Below are positions 37,219-49,529 of a stretch of DNA of 64,000 bases, one piece after another. Both the position numbers and the translations under genes were made by a program. The notes beneath the pieces are model-generated. The model made no database searches. It was not told the origin of the DNA and worked only from the letters and a program-made list of their open reading frames with translations. How positions within the stretch are numbered: position 1 is the first letter of the stretch; each line of letters starts with the position of its first letter. Source of the stretch: Sabellastarte sp. h YS-2021 (taxonomy: Eukaryota > Annelida > Polychaeta > Sabellida > Sabellidae); the NCBI GenBank assembly GCA_964017235.1, contig OZ024940.1, forward strand, positions 310,001 through 374,000. Reading direction: 5' to 3'.

Positions 37219-38310
37219 TCAATGGGAAATACTGTTTCTGCTCATATCTGCCGATTTAAGGTCTTTAGACCCTACCCTGTTATATTGTATAGACTCAGAC
37301 TGGACCCCTCTATCTATTGGTGGAAAAAAATTGGTGTCCCTCGGAACGACCAAATTTGGCATACTCTTTGGTAAGGCAACTGTACTAGTGTGTATGCATG
37401 ACAAATTCCCCATTTAAAATCAATGGGAAATACTGTGTCTGCTCATATCTGCCAACTGAAGGTCTTTAGACCCTACCCTGTTATATTGTAAAGACTCAGA
37501 CTGGACCCCTCTATCTATTGGTGGAAAAAAATTGGTGTCCCTCGGAACGACCAAATTTGGCATACTCGGTGGTAAGGCATCTACACATGTATGACAAATT
37601 CCCCATTTAAAATCAATGGGAAATACTGTTTCTGCTCATATCTGCCGATTTAAGGTCTTTAGACCCTACCCTGTTATATTGTATAGACTCAGACTGGATC
37701 CCTCTATCTATTGGTGGAAAAAAATTGGTGTCCCTCGGCACGTCCAAATTTGGCGTACTCGGTGGTAAGGCAACTGTGCTAGTGTGCATGCATGACAAAT
37801 TCCCCATTTAAAATCAATGGGAAATACTGTTTCTGCTCATATCTGCCAACTTAAGCTCTTTAGACCCTACCCTGTTATATTGTATAGACTCAGACTGGAC
37901 CCCTATATCTATTAGTGGAAAAAAATTGGTGTCCCTCGGAACGACCAAATTTGGCAGACTCGGTGGTAAGGCATCTACACATGTATGACAAATTCCCCAT
38001 TTAAAATCAATGGGAAATACTGTTTCTGCTCATATCTCCCGATTTATGGTCTTTAGACCCTACCCTGTTATATTGTATAGACTCAGACTGGACCCCTCTA
38101 TCTATTGGTGGAAAAAAATTGGTGTCCCTCGGAACGACCAAATTTGGCGTACTCGGTGGTAAGGCATCTACACATGTATGACAAATTCCCCATTTAAAAT
38201 CAATGGGAAATACTGTTTCTGCTCATATGTGCCGATTTAAGGTCTTTAGACCCTACCCTGTTATATTGTATAGACTTGGACTGGACCCCGCTATCTATTG
38301 GTGGAAAAAA
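37219..38310 (+). repeat. Partial third copy of block J
   Basis: 37219 L, 37420 S, 37613 L, 37814 S and 38007 S match 33501-34480 at +3,718 to 3,719 bp and 29958-30938 as well ('actctttgg', 'ttgtaaagactc', 'ggcacgtcc', 'caacttaagctc', 'tcccgatttatgg'). 37613 shares 'ggatccc' with 30352 rather than 33895. The 38200 monomer starts like 34481 ('catatgtgccg', 'accccgct') but ends with a short cassette, marking the break. Confidence 0.82.
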
Positions 38311-39676
38311 ATTGGTGTCCCTCGGAACGACCAAATTTGGCGTACTCGGTGGTAAGGCATCTACACATGTATGACAAATTCCCCATTTAAAATCAATGGG
38401 AAATACTGTTTCTGCTCATATCTGCCGATTTAAGGTATTTAGACCCTACCCTGTTATATTGTATAGACTCAGACTGGACCCCTCTATCTATTGGTGGAAA
38501 AAAATTGGTGTCCCTCGGAACGACCAAATTTGGCGTACTCGGTGGTAAGGCATCTACACATGTATGACAAATTCCCCATTTAAAATCAATGGGAAATACT
38601 GTTTCTGCTCATATCTGCTGATTTAAGGTCTTTAGACCCTACCCTGTTATATTGTATAGACTCAGACTGGACCCCTCTATCTATTGGTGGAAAAAAATTG
38701 GTGTCCCTCGGAACGACCAAATTTGGCATACTCGTTGGTAAGGCAACTGTACTAGTGTGTATGCATGACAAATTCCCCATTTAAAATCAATGGGAAATAC
38801 TGTTTCTGCTCATATCTGCCGATTTAAGGTCTTTAGACCCTACCCTGTTATATTGTATAGACTCAGACTGGACCCCTCTATCTATTGGTGGAAAAAAATT
38901 GGTGTCCCTCGGAACGACCAAATTTGGCGTACTCGGTGGTAAGGCATCTACACATGTATGACAAATTCCCCATTTAAAATCAATGGGAAATACTGTTTCT
39001 GCTCATATCTGCCACATTAAGGTCTTTAGACCCTACCCTGTTATATTGTATAGACTCAGACTGGACCCCTCTATCTATTGGTGGAAAAAAATTGGTGTCC
39101 CTCGGAAGGACCAAATTTGGCGTACTCGGTGGTAGGGCATCTACACATGTACGACAAATTCCCCATTTAAAATCAATGGGAAATACTCTTTCTGCTCATA
39201 TCTGCCACATTAAGGTCTTTAGACCCTACGCTGTTATATTGTATAGACTCAGACTGGACCCCTCTATCTATTGGTGGAAAAAAATTGGTGTCCCTCGGAA
39301 CGTCCAAATTTGGCGTACTCGCTGGTAAGGCAACTGTACTAGTGTGTATGCATGACAAATTCCCCATTTAAAATCAATGGGAAATACTGTTTCTGCTCAT
39401 ATCTGCCAACTTAAGGTCTTTAGACCCTACCCTGTTATATTGTATAGACTCAGACTGGACCCCTCCATCCATTGGTGGAAAAAAATTGGTGTCCCTCGGA
39501 ACGTCCAAATTTGGCGTACTCGGTGGTAAGGCATCTACACATGTATGACAAATTCCCCATTTAAAATCAATGGGAAATACTGTTTCTGCTCATATCTGCC
39601 GATTTAAGGTCTTTAGACCCTACCCTGTTATATTGTATAGACTCAGACTGGACCCCTCTATCTACTGGTGGAAAAA
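38310..39676 (+). repeat. 1,367-bp tandem unit M, copy 1 (7 monomers)
   Basis: The unit has five S and two L monomers, 1,367 bp in all, repeating at once. Markers: 'aaggtatttag' (38393/39760), 'ctgctgattt' (38586/39953), 'ggtagggcatc' with 'catgtacgac' (38980/40347), 'ccctacgctg' and 'actcgctgg' (39173/40540), 'ctccatccattgg' (39374/40741) and 'ctatctactgg' (39567/40934). Confidence 0.87.
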
Positions 39677-41060
39677 AATTGGTGTCCCTCGGAACGACCA
39701 AATTTGGCGTACTCGGTGGTAAGGCATCTACACATGTATGACAAATTCCCCATTTAAAATCAATGGGAAATACTGTTTCTGCTCATATCTGCCGATTTAA
39801 GGTATTTAGACCCTACCCTGTTATATTGTATAGACTCAGACTGGACCCCTCTATCTATTGGTGGAAAAAAATTGGTGTCCCTCGGAACGACCAAATTTGG
39901 CGTACTCGGTGGTAAGGCATCTACACATGTATGACAAATTCCCCATTTAAAATCAATGGGAAATACTGTTTCTGCTCATATCTGCTGATTTAAGGTCTTT
40001 AGACCCTACCCTGTTATATTGTATAGACTCAGACTGGACCCCTCTATCTATTGGTGGAAAAAAATTGGTGTCCCTCGGAACGACCAAATTTGGCATACTC
40101 GTTGGTAAGGCAACTGTACTAGTGTGTATGCATGACAAATTCCCCATTTAAAATCAATGGGAAATACTGTTTCTGCTCATATCTGCCGATTTAAGGTCTT
40201 TAGACCCTACCCTGTTATATTGTATAGACTCAGACTGGACCCCTCTATCTATTGGTGGAAAAAAATTGGTGTCCCTCGGAGCGACCAAATTTGGCGTACT
40301 CGGTGGTAAGGCATCTACACATGTATGACAAATTCCCCATTTAAAATCAATGGGAAATACTGTTTCTGCTCATATCTGCCACATTAAGGTCTTTAGACCC
40401 TACCCTGTTATATTGTATAGACTCAGACTGGACCCCTCTATCTATTGGTGGAAAAAAATTGGTGTCCCTCGGAAGGACCAAATTTGGCGTACTCGGTGGT
40501 AGGGCATCTACACATGTACGACAAATTCCCCATTTAAAATCAATGGGAAATACTCTTTCTGCTCATATCTGCCACATTAAGGTCTTTAGACCCTACGCTG
40601 TTATATTGTATAGACTCAGACTGGACCCCTCTATCTATTGGTGGAAAAAAATTGGTGTCCCTCGGAACGTCCAAATTTGGCGTACTCGCTGGTAAGGCAA
40701 CTGTACTAGTGTGTATGCATGACAAATTCCCCATTTAAAATCAATGGGAAATACTGTTTCTGCTCATATCTACCAACTTAAGGTCTTTAGACCCTACCCT
40801 GTTATATTGTATAGACTCAGACTGGACCCCTCCATCCATTGGTGGAAAAAAATTGGTGTCCCTCGGAACGTCCAAATTTGGCGTACTCGGTGGTAAGGCA
40901 TCTACACATGTATGACAAATTCCCCATTTAAAATCAATGGGAAATACTGTTTCTGCTCATATCTGCCGATTTAAGGTCTTTAGACCCTACCCTGTTATAT
41001 TGTATAGACTCAGACTGGACCCCTCTATCTACTGGTGGAAAAAAATTGGTGTCCCTCGGA
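39677..41060 (+). repeat. 1,367-bp tandem unit M, copy 2
   Basis: Single-base differences from copy 1 seen by eye: 'ggagcgacc' near 40279 (copy 1 'ggaacgacc') and 'tctaccaactt' near 40770 (copy 1 'tctgccaactt'). From 40154 onward this copy also matches 46812-48160 at +6,658 bp, so the unit has a third, dispersed copy. Confidence 0.87.
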
Positions 41061-41520
41061 ACGACCAAATTTGGCGTACTCGGTGGTAAGGCATCTACAC
41101 ATGTATGACAAATTCCCCATTTAAAATCAATGGGAAATACTGTTTCTGCTCATATCTGCCACATTAAGGTCTTTAGACCCTACCCTGTTATATTGTATAG
41201 ACTCAGACTGGACCCCTCTATCTATTGGTGGAAAAAAATTGGTGTCCCTCGGAACGACCAAATTTGGCGTACTCGGTGGTAGGGCATCTACACATGTACG
41301 ACAAATTCCCCATTTAAAATCAATGGGAAATACTCTTTGTGCTCATATCTGCCACATTAAGGTCTTTAGACCCTACCCTGTTATATTGTATAGACTCAGA
41401 CTGGACCCCTCTATCTATTGGTGGAAAAAAATTGGTGTCCCTCGCAACGTCCAAATTTGGCGTACTCGCTGGTAAGGCAACTGTACTAGTGTATATGCAT
41501 GACAAATTCCCCATTTAAAA
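41061..41520 (+). repeat. Block joining M and N
   Basis: 41127 S ('cacattaagg', then 'ggtagggcatc' and 'catgtacgac') and 41320 L ('aatactctttgtgc', 'actcgctgg') match 47785 and 47978. 41320 then departs, with 'ccctcgcaacg' and 'gtgtatatg' instead of 'ccctcggaacg' and 'gtgtgtatg'. The break therefore lies within the second half of 41320. Confidence 0.82.
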
Positions 41521-42692
41521 TCAATGGGAAATACTTTTTCTGCTCATATCTGCCGATTTAAGGTCTTTAGACCCTACCCTGTTATATTGTATAGACTCAG
41601 ACTGGACCCCTCTATCTATTGGTGGAAAAAATTGGTGTCCCTCGGAAGGACCAAATTTGGCGTACTCGGTGGTAAGGCATCTACACATGTATGACAAATT
41701 CCCCATTTAAAATCAATGGGAAATACTGTTTCTGCTCATATCTGCCGATTTAAGGTCTTTAGACCCTACCCTGTTATATTGTATACACTCAGACTGGACC
41801 CCTCTATCTATTGGTGGAAAAAAATTGGTGTCCCTCCGAACGACCAAATTTGGCATACTCGTTGGTAAGGCAACTGTACTAGTGTGTATGCATGACAAAT
41901 TCCCCATTTAAAATCAATGGGAAATACTGTTTCTGCTCATATCTGCCAACTTAATGTCTTTAGACCCTACCCTGTTATATTGTATAGACTCAGACTGGAC
42001 CCCTATATCTATTGGTGGAAAAAAATTGGTGTCCCTCGGAACGTCCAAATTTGGCGTACTCGGTGGTAAGGCAACTGTACTAGTGTATATGCATGACAAA
42101 TTCCTCATTTAAAATCAATGGGAAATACTTTTTCTGCTCATATCTGCCGATTTAAGGTCTTTAGACCCTACCCTGTTATATTGTATAGACTCAGACTGGA
42201 CCCCTCTATCTATTGGTGGAAAAACTTGGTGTCCCTCGGAAGGACCAAATTTGGCGTACTCGGTGGTAAGGCATCTACACATGTATGACAAATTCCCTAT
42301 TTAAAATCAATGGGAAATACTGTTTCTGCTCATATCTGCCGATTTAAGGTCTTTAGACCATACCCTGTTATATTGTATAGACTCAGACTGGACCCCTCTA
42401 TCTATTGGTGGAAAAAAATTGGTGTCCCTCGGAACGACCAAATTTGGCGTACTCGGTGGTAAGGCATCTACACATGTATGACAAATTCCCCATTTAAAAT
42501 CAATGGGAAATACTGTTTCTGCTCATATCTGCCGATTTAAGGTATTTAGACCCTACCCTGTTATATTGTATAGACTCAGACTGGACCCCTCTATCTATTG
42601 GTGGAAAAAAATTGGTGTCCCTCGGAAGGACCAAATTTGGCGTACTCGGTGGTAAGGCATCTACACATGTATGACAAATTCCCCATTTAAAA
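41521..42692 (+). repeat. 1,172-bp six-monomer unit N, copy 1
   Basis: Order s-L-L-s-S-S. Key variants: 'tgtatacactc' in the first L; 'caacttaatgtc', 'ctatatctattgg' and 'aattcctcattt' in the second L; 'gaaaaacttgg' in the second s; 'aaattccctattt' after it; 'aaggtatttag' and 'ggaagg' in the last S. The same ordered set occurs at 44074 and 45246. This copy has 'ctccgaacg' near 41836 and 'agaccatacc' near 42358. Confidence 0.87.
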
Positions 42693-44073
42693 TCAATGGG
42701 AAATACTGTTTCTGCTCATATCTGCCGATTTAAGGTCTTTAGACCCTACCCTGTTATATTGTATAGACTCAGACTGGACCCCTCTATCTATTGGTGGAAA
42801 AAATTGGTGTCCCTCGGAACGACAAAATTTGGCGTACTCGGTGGTAAGGCAACTGTACTAGTGTATATGCATGACAAATTCCCCATTTAAAATCAATGGG
42901 AAATACTTTTTCTGCTCATATCTGCCGATTTAAGGTCTTTAGACCCTACCCTGTTATATTGTATAGACTCAGACTGGACCCCTCTATCTATTGGTGGAAA
43001 AAATTGGTGTCCCTCGGAAGGACCAAATTTAGCGTACTCGGTGGTAAGGCATCTACACATGTATGACAAATTCCCCATTTAAAATCAATGGGAAATACTG
43101 TTTCTGCTCATATCTGCCGATTTAAGGTCTTTAGACCCTACCCTGTTATATTGTATACACTCAGACTGGACCCCTCTATCTATTGGTGGAAAAAAATTGG
43201 TGTCCCTCGGAACGACCAAATTTGGCATACTCGTTGGTAAGGCAACTGTACTAGTGTGTATGCATGACAAATTCCCCATTTAAAATCAATGGGAAATACT
43301 GTTTCTGCTCATATCTGCCAACTGAAGGTCTTTAGACCCTACCCTGTTATATTGTATAGACTCAGACTGGACCCCTCTATCTATTGGTGGAAAAAAATTG
43401 GTGTCCCTCGGAACGACCAAATTTGGCGTACTCGGTGGTAAGGCATCTACACATGTATGACAAATTCCCCATTTAAAATCAATGGGAAATACTGTTTCTG
43501 CTCATATGTGCCGATTTAAGGTCTTTAGACCCTACCCTGTTATATTGTATAGACTCAGACTCGACCCCGCTATCTATTGGTGGAAAAAAATTGGTGTCCC
43601 TCGGAACGTCCAAATTTGGCGTACTCGATGGTAAGGCAACTGTACTAGTGTGTATGCATGACAAATTCCCCATTTAAAATCAATGGGAAATACTGTTTCT
43701 GCTCATATCTGCCAACTTAAGGTCTTTAGACCCTACCCTGTTACATTGTATAGACTCAGACTGGACCCCTATATCTATTGGTGGAAAAAAATTGGTGTCC
43801 CTCGGAACGACCAAATTTGGCAGACTCGGTGGTAAGGCATCTACACATGTATGACAAATTCCCCAATTAAAATCAATGGGAAATACTGTTTCTGCTCATA
43901 TCTCCCGATTTATGGTCTTTAGACCCTACCCTGTTATATTGTATAGACTCAGACTGGACCCCTCTATCTATTGGTGGAAAAAAATTGGTGTCCCTCGGAA
44001 CGACAAAATTTGGCGTACTCGGTGGTAAGGCAACTGTACTAGTGTATATGCATGACAAATTCCCCATTTAAAA
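42693..44073 (+). repeat. Spacer monomers between N copies
   Basis: Order l-s-L-S-L-S-L. The 42893 s and 43085 L repeat the first two positions of unit N. 43479, 43680 and 43873 are of the J/Q series ('catatgtgccg' with 'accccgct'; 'gttacattg'; 'tcccgatttatgg' with 'cgacaaaattt'). Unit N is therefore interrupted here by a segment from the other family of blocks. Confidence 0.83.
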
Positions 44074-45245
44074 TCAATGGGAAATACTTTTTCTGCTCAT
44101 ATCTGCCGATTTAAGGTCTTTAGACCCTACCCTGTTATATTGTATAGACTCAGACTGGACCCCTCTATCTATTGGTGGAAAAAATTGGTGTCCCTCGGAA
44201 GGACCAAATTTGGCGTACTCGGTGGTAAGGCATCTACACATGTATGACAAATTCCCCATTTAAAATCAATGGGAAATACTGTTTCTGCTCATATCTGCCG
44301 ATTTAAGGTCTTTAGACCCTACCCTGTTATATTGTATACACTCAGACTGGACCCCTCTATCTATTGGTGGAAAAAAATTGGTGTCCCTCGGAACGACCAA
44401 ATTTGGCATACTCGTTGGTAAGGCAACTGTACTAGTGTGTATGCATGACAAATTCCCCATTTAAAATCAATGGGAAATACTGTTTCGGCTCATATCTGCC
44501 AACTTAATGTCTTTAGACCCTACCCTGTTATATTGTATAGACTCAGACTGGACCCCTATATCTATTGGTGGAAAAAAATTGGTGTCCCTCGGAACGTCCA
44601 AATTTGGCGTACTCGGTGGTAAGGCAACTGTACTAGTGTATATGCATGACAAATTCCTCATTTAAAATCAATGGGAAATACTTTTTCTGCTCATATCTGC
44701 CGACTTAAGGTCTTTAGACCCTACCCTGTTATATTGTATAGACTCAGACTGGACCCCTCTATCTATTGGTGGAAAAACTTGGTGTCCCTCGGAAGGACCA
44801 AATTTGGCGTACTCGGTGGTAAGGCATCTACACATGTATGACAAATTCCCTATTTAAAATCAATGGGAAATACTGTTTCTGCTCATATCTGCCGATTTAA
44901 GGTCTTTAGACCCTACCCTGTTATATTGTATAGACTCAGACTGGACCCCTCTATCTATTGGTGGAAAAAAATTGGTGTCCCTCGGAACGACCAAATTTGG
45001 CGTACTCGGTGGTAAGGCATCTACACATGTATGACAAATTCCCCATTTAAAATCAATGGGAAATACTGTTTCTGCTCATATCTGCCGATTTAAGGTATTT
45101 AGACCCTACCCTGTTATATTGTATAGACTCAGACTGGACCCCTCTATCTATTGGTGGAAAAAAATTGGTGTCCCTCGGAAGGACCAAATTTGGCGTACTC
45201 GGTGGTAAGGCATCTACACATGTATGACAAATTCCCCATTTAAAA
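44074..45245 (+). repeat. 1,172-bp six-monomer unit N, copy 2
   Basis: Order s-L-L-s-S-S, directly followed by copy 3. Private changes seen are 'gtttcggctc' near 44487 and 'tgccgacttaagg' near 44700. Confidence 0.88.
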
Positions 45246-46417
45246 TCAATGGGAAATACTGTTTCTGCTCATATCTGCCGATTTAAGGTCTTTAGACCCT
45301 ACCCTGTTATATTGTATAGACTCAGACTGGACCCCTCTATCTATTGGTGGAAAAAATTGGTGTCCCTCGGAAGGACCAAATTTGGCGTACTCGGTGGTAA
45401 GGCATCTACACATGTATGACAAATTCCCCATTTAAAATCAATGGGAAATACTGTTTCTGCTCATATCTGCCGATTTAAGGTCTTTAGACCCTACCCTGTT
45501 ATATTGTATACACTCAGACTGGACCCCTCTATCTATTGGTGGAAAAAAATTGGTGTCCCTCGGAACGACCAAATTTGGCATACTCGTTGGTAAGGCAACT
45601 GTACTAGTGTGTATGCATGACAAATTCCCCATTTAAAATCAATGGGAAATACTGTTTCTGCTCATATCTGCCAACTTAATGTCTTTAGACCCTACCCTGT
45701 TATATTGTATAGACTCAGACTGGACCCCTATATCTATTGGTGGAAAAAAATTGGTGTCCCTCGGAACGTCCAAATTTGGCGTACTCGGTGGTAAGGCAAC
45801 TGTACTAGTGTATATGCATGACAAATTCCTCATTTAAAATCAATGGGAAATACTTTTTCTGCTCATATCTGCCGATTTAAGGTCTTTAGACCCTACCCTG
45901 TTATATTGTATAGACTCAGACTGGACCCCTCTATCTATTGGTGGAAAAACTTGGTGTCCCTCGGAAGGACCAAATTTGGCGTACTCGGTGGTAAGGCATC
46001 TACACATGTATGACAAATTCCCTATTTAAAATCAATGGGAAATACTGTTTCTGCTCATATCTGCCGATTTAAGGTCTTTAGACCCTACCCTGTTATATTG
46101 TATAGACTCAGACTGGACCCCTCTATCTATTGGTGGAAAAAAATTGGTGTCCCTCGGAACGACCAAATTTGGCGTACTCGGTGGTAAGGCATCTACACAT
46201 GTATGACAAATTCCCCATTTAAAATCAATGGGAAATACTGTTTCTGCTCATATCTGCCGATTTAAGGTATTTAGACCCTACCCTGTTATATTGTATAGAC
46301 TCAGACTGGACCCCTCTATCTATTGGTGGAAAAAAATTGGTGTCCCTCGGAAGGACCAAATTTGGCGTACTCGGTGGTAAGGCATCTACACATGTATGAC
46401 AAATTCCCCATTTAAAA
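45246..46417 (+). repeat. 1,172-bp six-monomer unit N, copy 3
   Basis: Same order and markers as copy 2. Its first monomer has 'actgtttctgc' where the other copies have 'acttttt', because it follows an S monomer without the 'gtgtatatg' cassette. The next monomer, 46418 L, has 'tatagactc' rather than 'tatacactc', ending the series. Confidence 0.88.
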
Positions 46418-46811
46418 TCAATGGGAAATACTGTTTCTGCTCATATCTGCCGATTTAAGGTCTTTAGACCCTACCCTGTTATATTGTATAGACTCAGACT
46501 GGACCCCTCTATCTATTGGTGGAAAAAAATTGGTGTCCCTCGGAACGACCAAATTTGGCATACTCGTTGGTAAGGCAACTGTACTAGTGTGTATGCATGA
46601 CAAATTCCCCATTTAAAATCAATGGGAAATACTGTTTCTGCTCATATCTGCCAACTTAATGTCTTTAGACCCTACCCTGTTATATTGTATAGACTCAGAC
46701 TGGACCCCTCTATCTATTGGTGGAAAAAAATTGGTGTCCCTCGGAACGACCAAATTTGGCGTACTCGGTGGTAAGGCATCTACACATGTATGACAAATTC
46801 CCCATTTAAAA
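46418..46811 (+). repeat. L-S pair between N and the dispersed M copy
   Basis: 46418 L ('actcgttgg') and 46619 S ('caacttaatgtc'). The order resembles the first L and second L of unit N, but the second monomer ends in a short cassette. No other content. Confidence 0.85.
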
Positions 46812-48178
46812 TCAATGGGAAATACTGTTTCTGCTCATATCTGCCGATTTAAGGTCTTTAGACCCTACCCTGTTATATTGTATAGACTCAGACTGGACCC
46901 CTCTATCTATTGGTGGAAAAAAATTGGTGTCCCTCGGAACGACCAAATTTGGCGTACTCGGTGGTAAGGCATCTACACATGTATGACAAATTACCCATTT
47001 AAAATCAATGGGAAATACTGTTTCTGCTCATATCTGCCACATTAAGGTCTTTAGACCCTACCCTGTTATATTGTATAGACTCAGACTGGACCCCTCTATC
47101 TATTGGTGGAAAAAAATTGGTGTCCCTCGGAAGGACCAAATTTGGCGTACTCGGTGGTAGGGCATCTACACATGTACGACAAATTCCCCATTTAAAATCA
47201 ATGGGAAATACTCTTTCTGCTCATATCTGCCACATTAAGGTCTTTAGACCCTACGCTGTTATATTGTATAGACTCAGACTGGACCCCTCTATCTATTGGT
47301 GGAAAAAAATTGGTGTCCCTCGGAACGTCCAAATTTGGCGTACTCGCTGGTAAGGCAACTGTACTAGTGTGTATGCATGACAAATTCCCCATTTAAAATC
47401 AATGGGAAATACTGTTTCTGCTCATATCTGCCAACTTAAGGTCTTTAGACCCTACCCTGTTATATTGTATAGACTCAGACTGGACCCCTCCATCCATTGG
47501 TGGAAAAAAATTGGTGTCCCTCGGAACGTCCAAATTTGGCGTACTCGGTGGTAAGGCATCTACACATGTATGACAAATTCCCCATTTAAAATCAATGGGA
47601 AATACTGTTTCTGCTCATATCTGCCGATTTAAGGTCTTTAGACCCTACCCTGTTATATTGTATAGACTCAGACTGGACCCCTCTATCTACTGGTGGAAAA
47701 AAATTGGTGTCCCTCGGAACGACCAAATTTGGCGTACTCGGTGGTAAGGCATCTACACATGTATGACAAATTCCCCATTTAAAATCAATGGGAAATACTG
47801 TTTCTGCTCATATCTGCCACATTAAGGTCTTTAGACCCTACCCTGTTATATTGTATAGACTCAGACTGGACCCCTCTATCTATTGGTGGAAAAAAATTGG
47901 TGTCCCTCGGAACGACCAAATTTGGCGTACTCGGTGGTAGGGCATCTACACATGTACAACAAATTCCCCATTTAAAATCAATGGGAAATACTCTTTGTGC
48001 TCATATCTGCCACATTAAGGTCTTTAGACCCTACCCTGTTATATTGTATAGACTCAGACTGGACCCCTCTATCTATTGGTGGAAAAAAATTGGTGTCCCT
48101 CGGAACGTCCAAATTTGGCGTACTCGCTGGTAAGGCAACTGTACTAGTGTGTATGCATGACAAATTCCCCATTTAAAA
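46812..48178 (+). repeat. Dispersed third copy of unit M plus flanks
   Basis: Order S-S-L-S-S-S-L, 6,658 bp after 40154-41520. It shares 'catgtacgac', 'ccctacgctg', 'actcgctgg', 'ctccatccattgg', 'ctatctactgg' and 'aatactctttgtgc'. Private changes are 'aaattacccattt' near 46990 and 'catgtacaac' near 47955. Confidence 0.86.
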
Positions 48179-49529
48179 TCAATGGGAAATACTGTTTCTG
48201 CTCATATCTGCCAACTTAAGGTCTTTAGACCCTACCCTGTTATATTGTATAGACTCAGACTGGACCCCTCCATCCATTGGTGGAAAAAAATTGGTGTCCC
48301 TCGGAACGTCCAAATTTGGCGTACTCGGTGGTAAGGCATCTACACATGTATGACAAATTCCCCATTTAAAATCAATGGGAAATACTGTTTCTGCTCATAT
48401 CTGCCGATTTAAGGTCTTTAGACCCTACCCTGTTATATTGTATAGACTCAGACTGGACCCCTCTATCTATTGGTGGAAAAAAATTGGTGTCCCTCGGAAC
48501 GACCAAATTTGGCGTACTCGGTGGTAAGGCATCTACACATGTATGACAAATTCCCCATTTAAAATCAATGGGAAATACTGTTTCTGCTCATATCTGCCGA
48601 TTTAAGGTCTTTAGACCCTACCCTGTTATATTGTATAGACTCAGACTGGACCCCTCTATCTATTGGTTGAAAAAAATTGGTGTCCTTCGGAATGACCAAA
48701 TTTGGCGTACTCGGTGGTAAGGCATCTACACATGTATGACAAATTCCCCATTTAAAATCAATGGGAAATACTGTTTCTGCTCAAATCTGCCGATTTAAGG
48801 TCTTTAGACCCTACCCTGTTATATTGTATAGACTCAGACTGGACCCCTCTATCTATTGGTTGAAAAAAATTGGTGTCCTTCGGAATGACCAAATTTGGCG
48901 TACTCGGTGGTAAGGCATCTACACATGTATGACAAATTCCCCATTTAAAATCAATGGGAAATACTGTTTCTGCTCATATCTGCCAACTTAAGGTCTTTAG
49001 ACCCTACCCTGTTATATTGTATAGACTCAGACTGGACCCCTCCATCCATTGGTGGAAAAAAATTGGTGTCCCTCGGAACGACCAAATTTGGCGTACTCGG
49101 TGGTAAGGCATCTACACATGTATGACAAATATCCCATTTAAAATCAATGGGAAATACTGTTTCTGCTCATATCTGCCACATTAAGGTCTTTAGACCCTAC
49201 CCTGTTATGTTGTACAGACTCAGACTGGACCCCTCTATCTATTGGTGGAAAAAAATTGGTGTCCCTCGGAACGTCCAAATTTGGCGTACTCGGTGGTAAG
49301 GCATCTACACATGTATGACAAATATCCCATTTAAAATCAATGGGAAATACTGTTTCTGCTCATATCTGCCGATTTAAGGTCTTTAGACCCTACCCTGTTA
49401 TATTGTATAGACTCAGACTGGACCCCTCTATCTATTGGTGGAAAAAAATTGGTGTCCCTCGGAACGACCAAATTTGGCGTACTCGGTGGTAAGGCATCTA
49501 CAGATGTATGACAAATTCCCCATTTAAAA
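48179..49529 (+). repeat. Run of seven consecutive 193-bp S monomers
   Basis: Starts 48179, 48372, 48565, 48758, 48951, 49144 and 49337, the longest S-only run in the window. 48565 and 48758 are near-identical neighbours with 'tattggttg' and 'gtccttcggaatg'; the second has 'gctcaaatctgcc'. 48951 and 49144 both end 'aaatatcccattt'. 49337 has 'catctacagatg', as at 124, 6599, 16803, 18957 and 24251. Confidence 0.88.

Noticed and set aside
39092-39328. Plus-strand 78-codon frames at 39092, 40459, 41239, 47117 and 47897
   Set aside because: They begin at a TTG within the repeat and cross a monomer junction only because of the linked 'ggtagggcatc' and 'catgtacgac' variants. They are copies of one duplicated segment, not independent genes.
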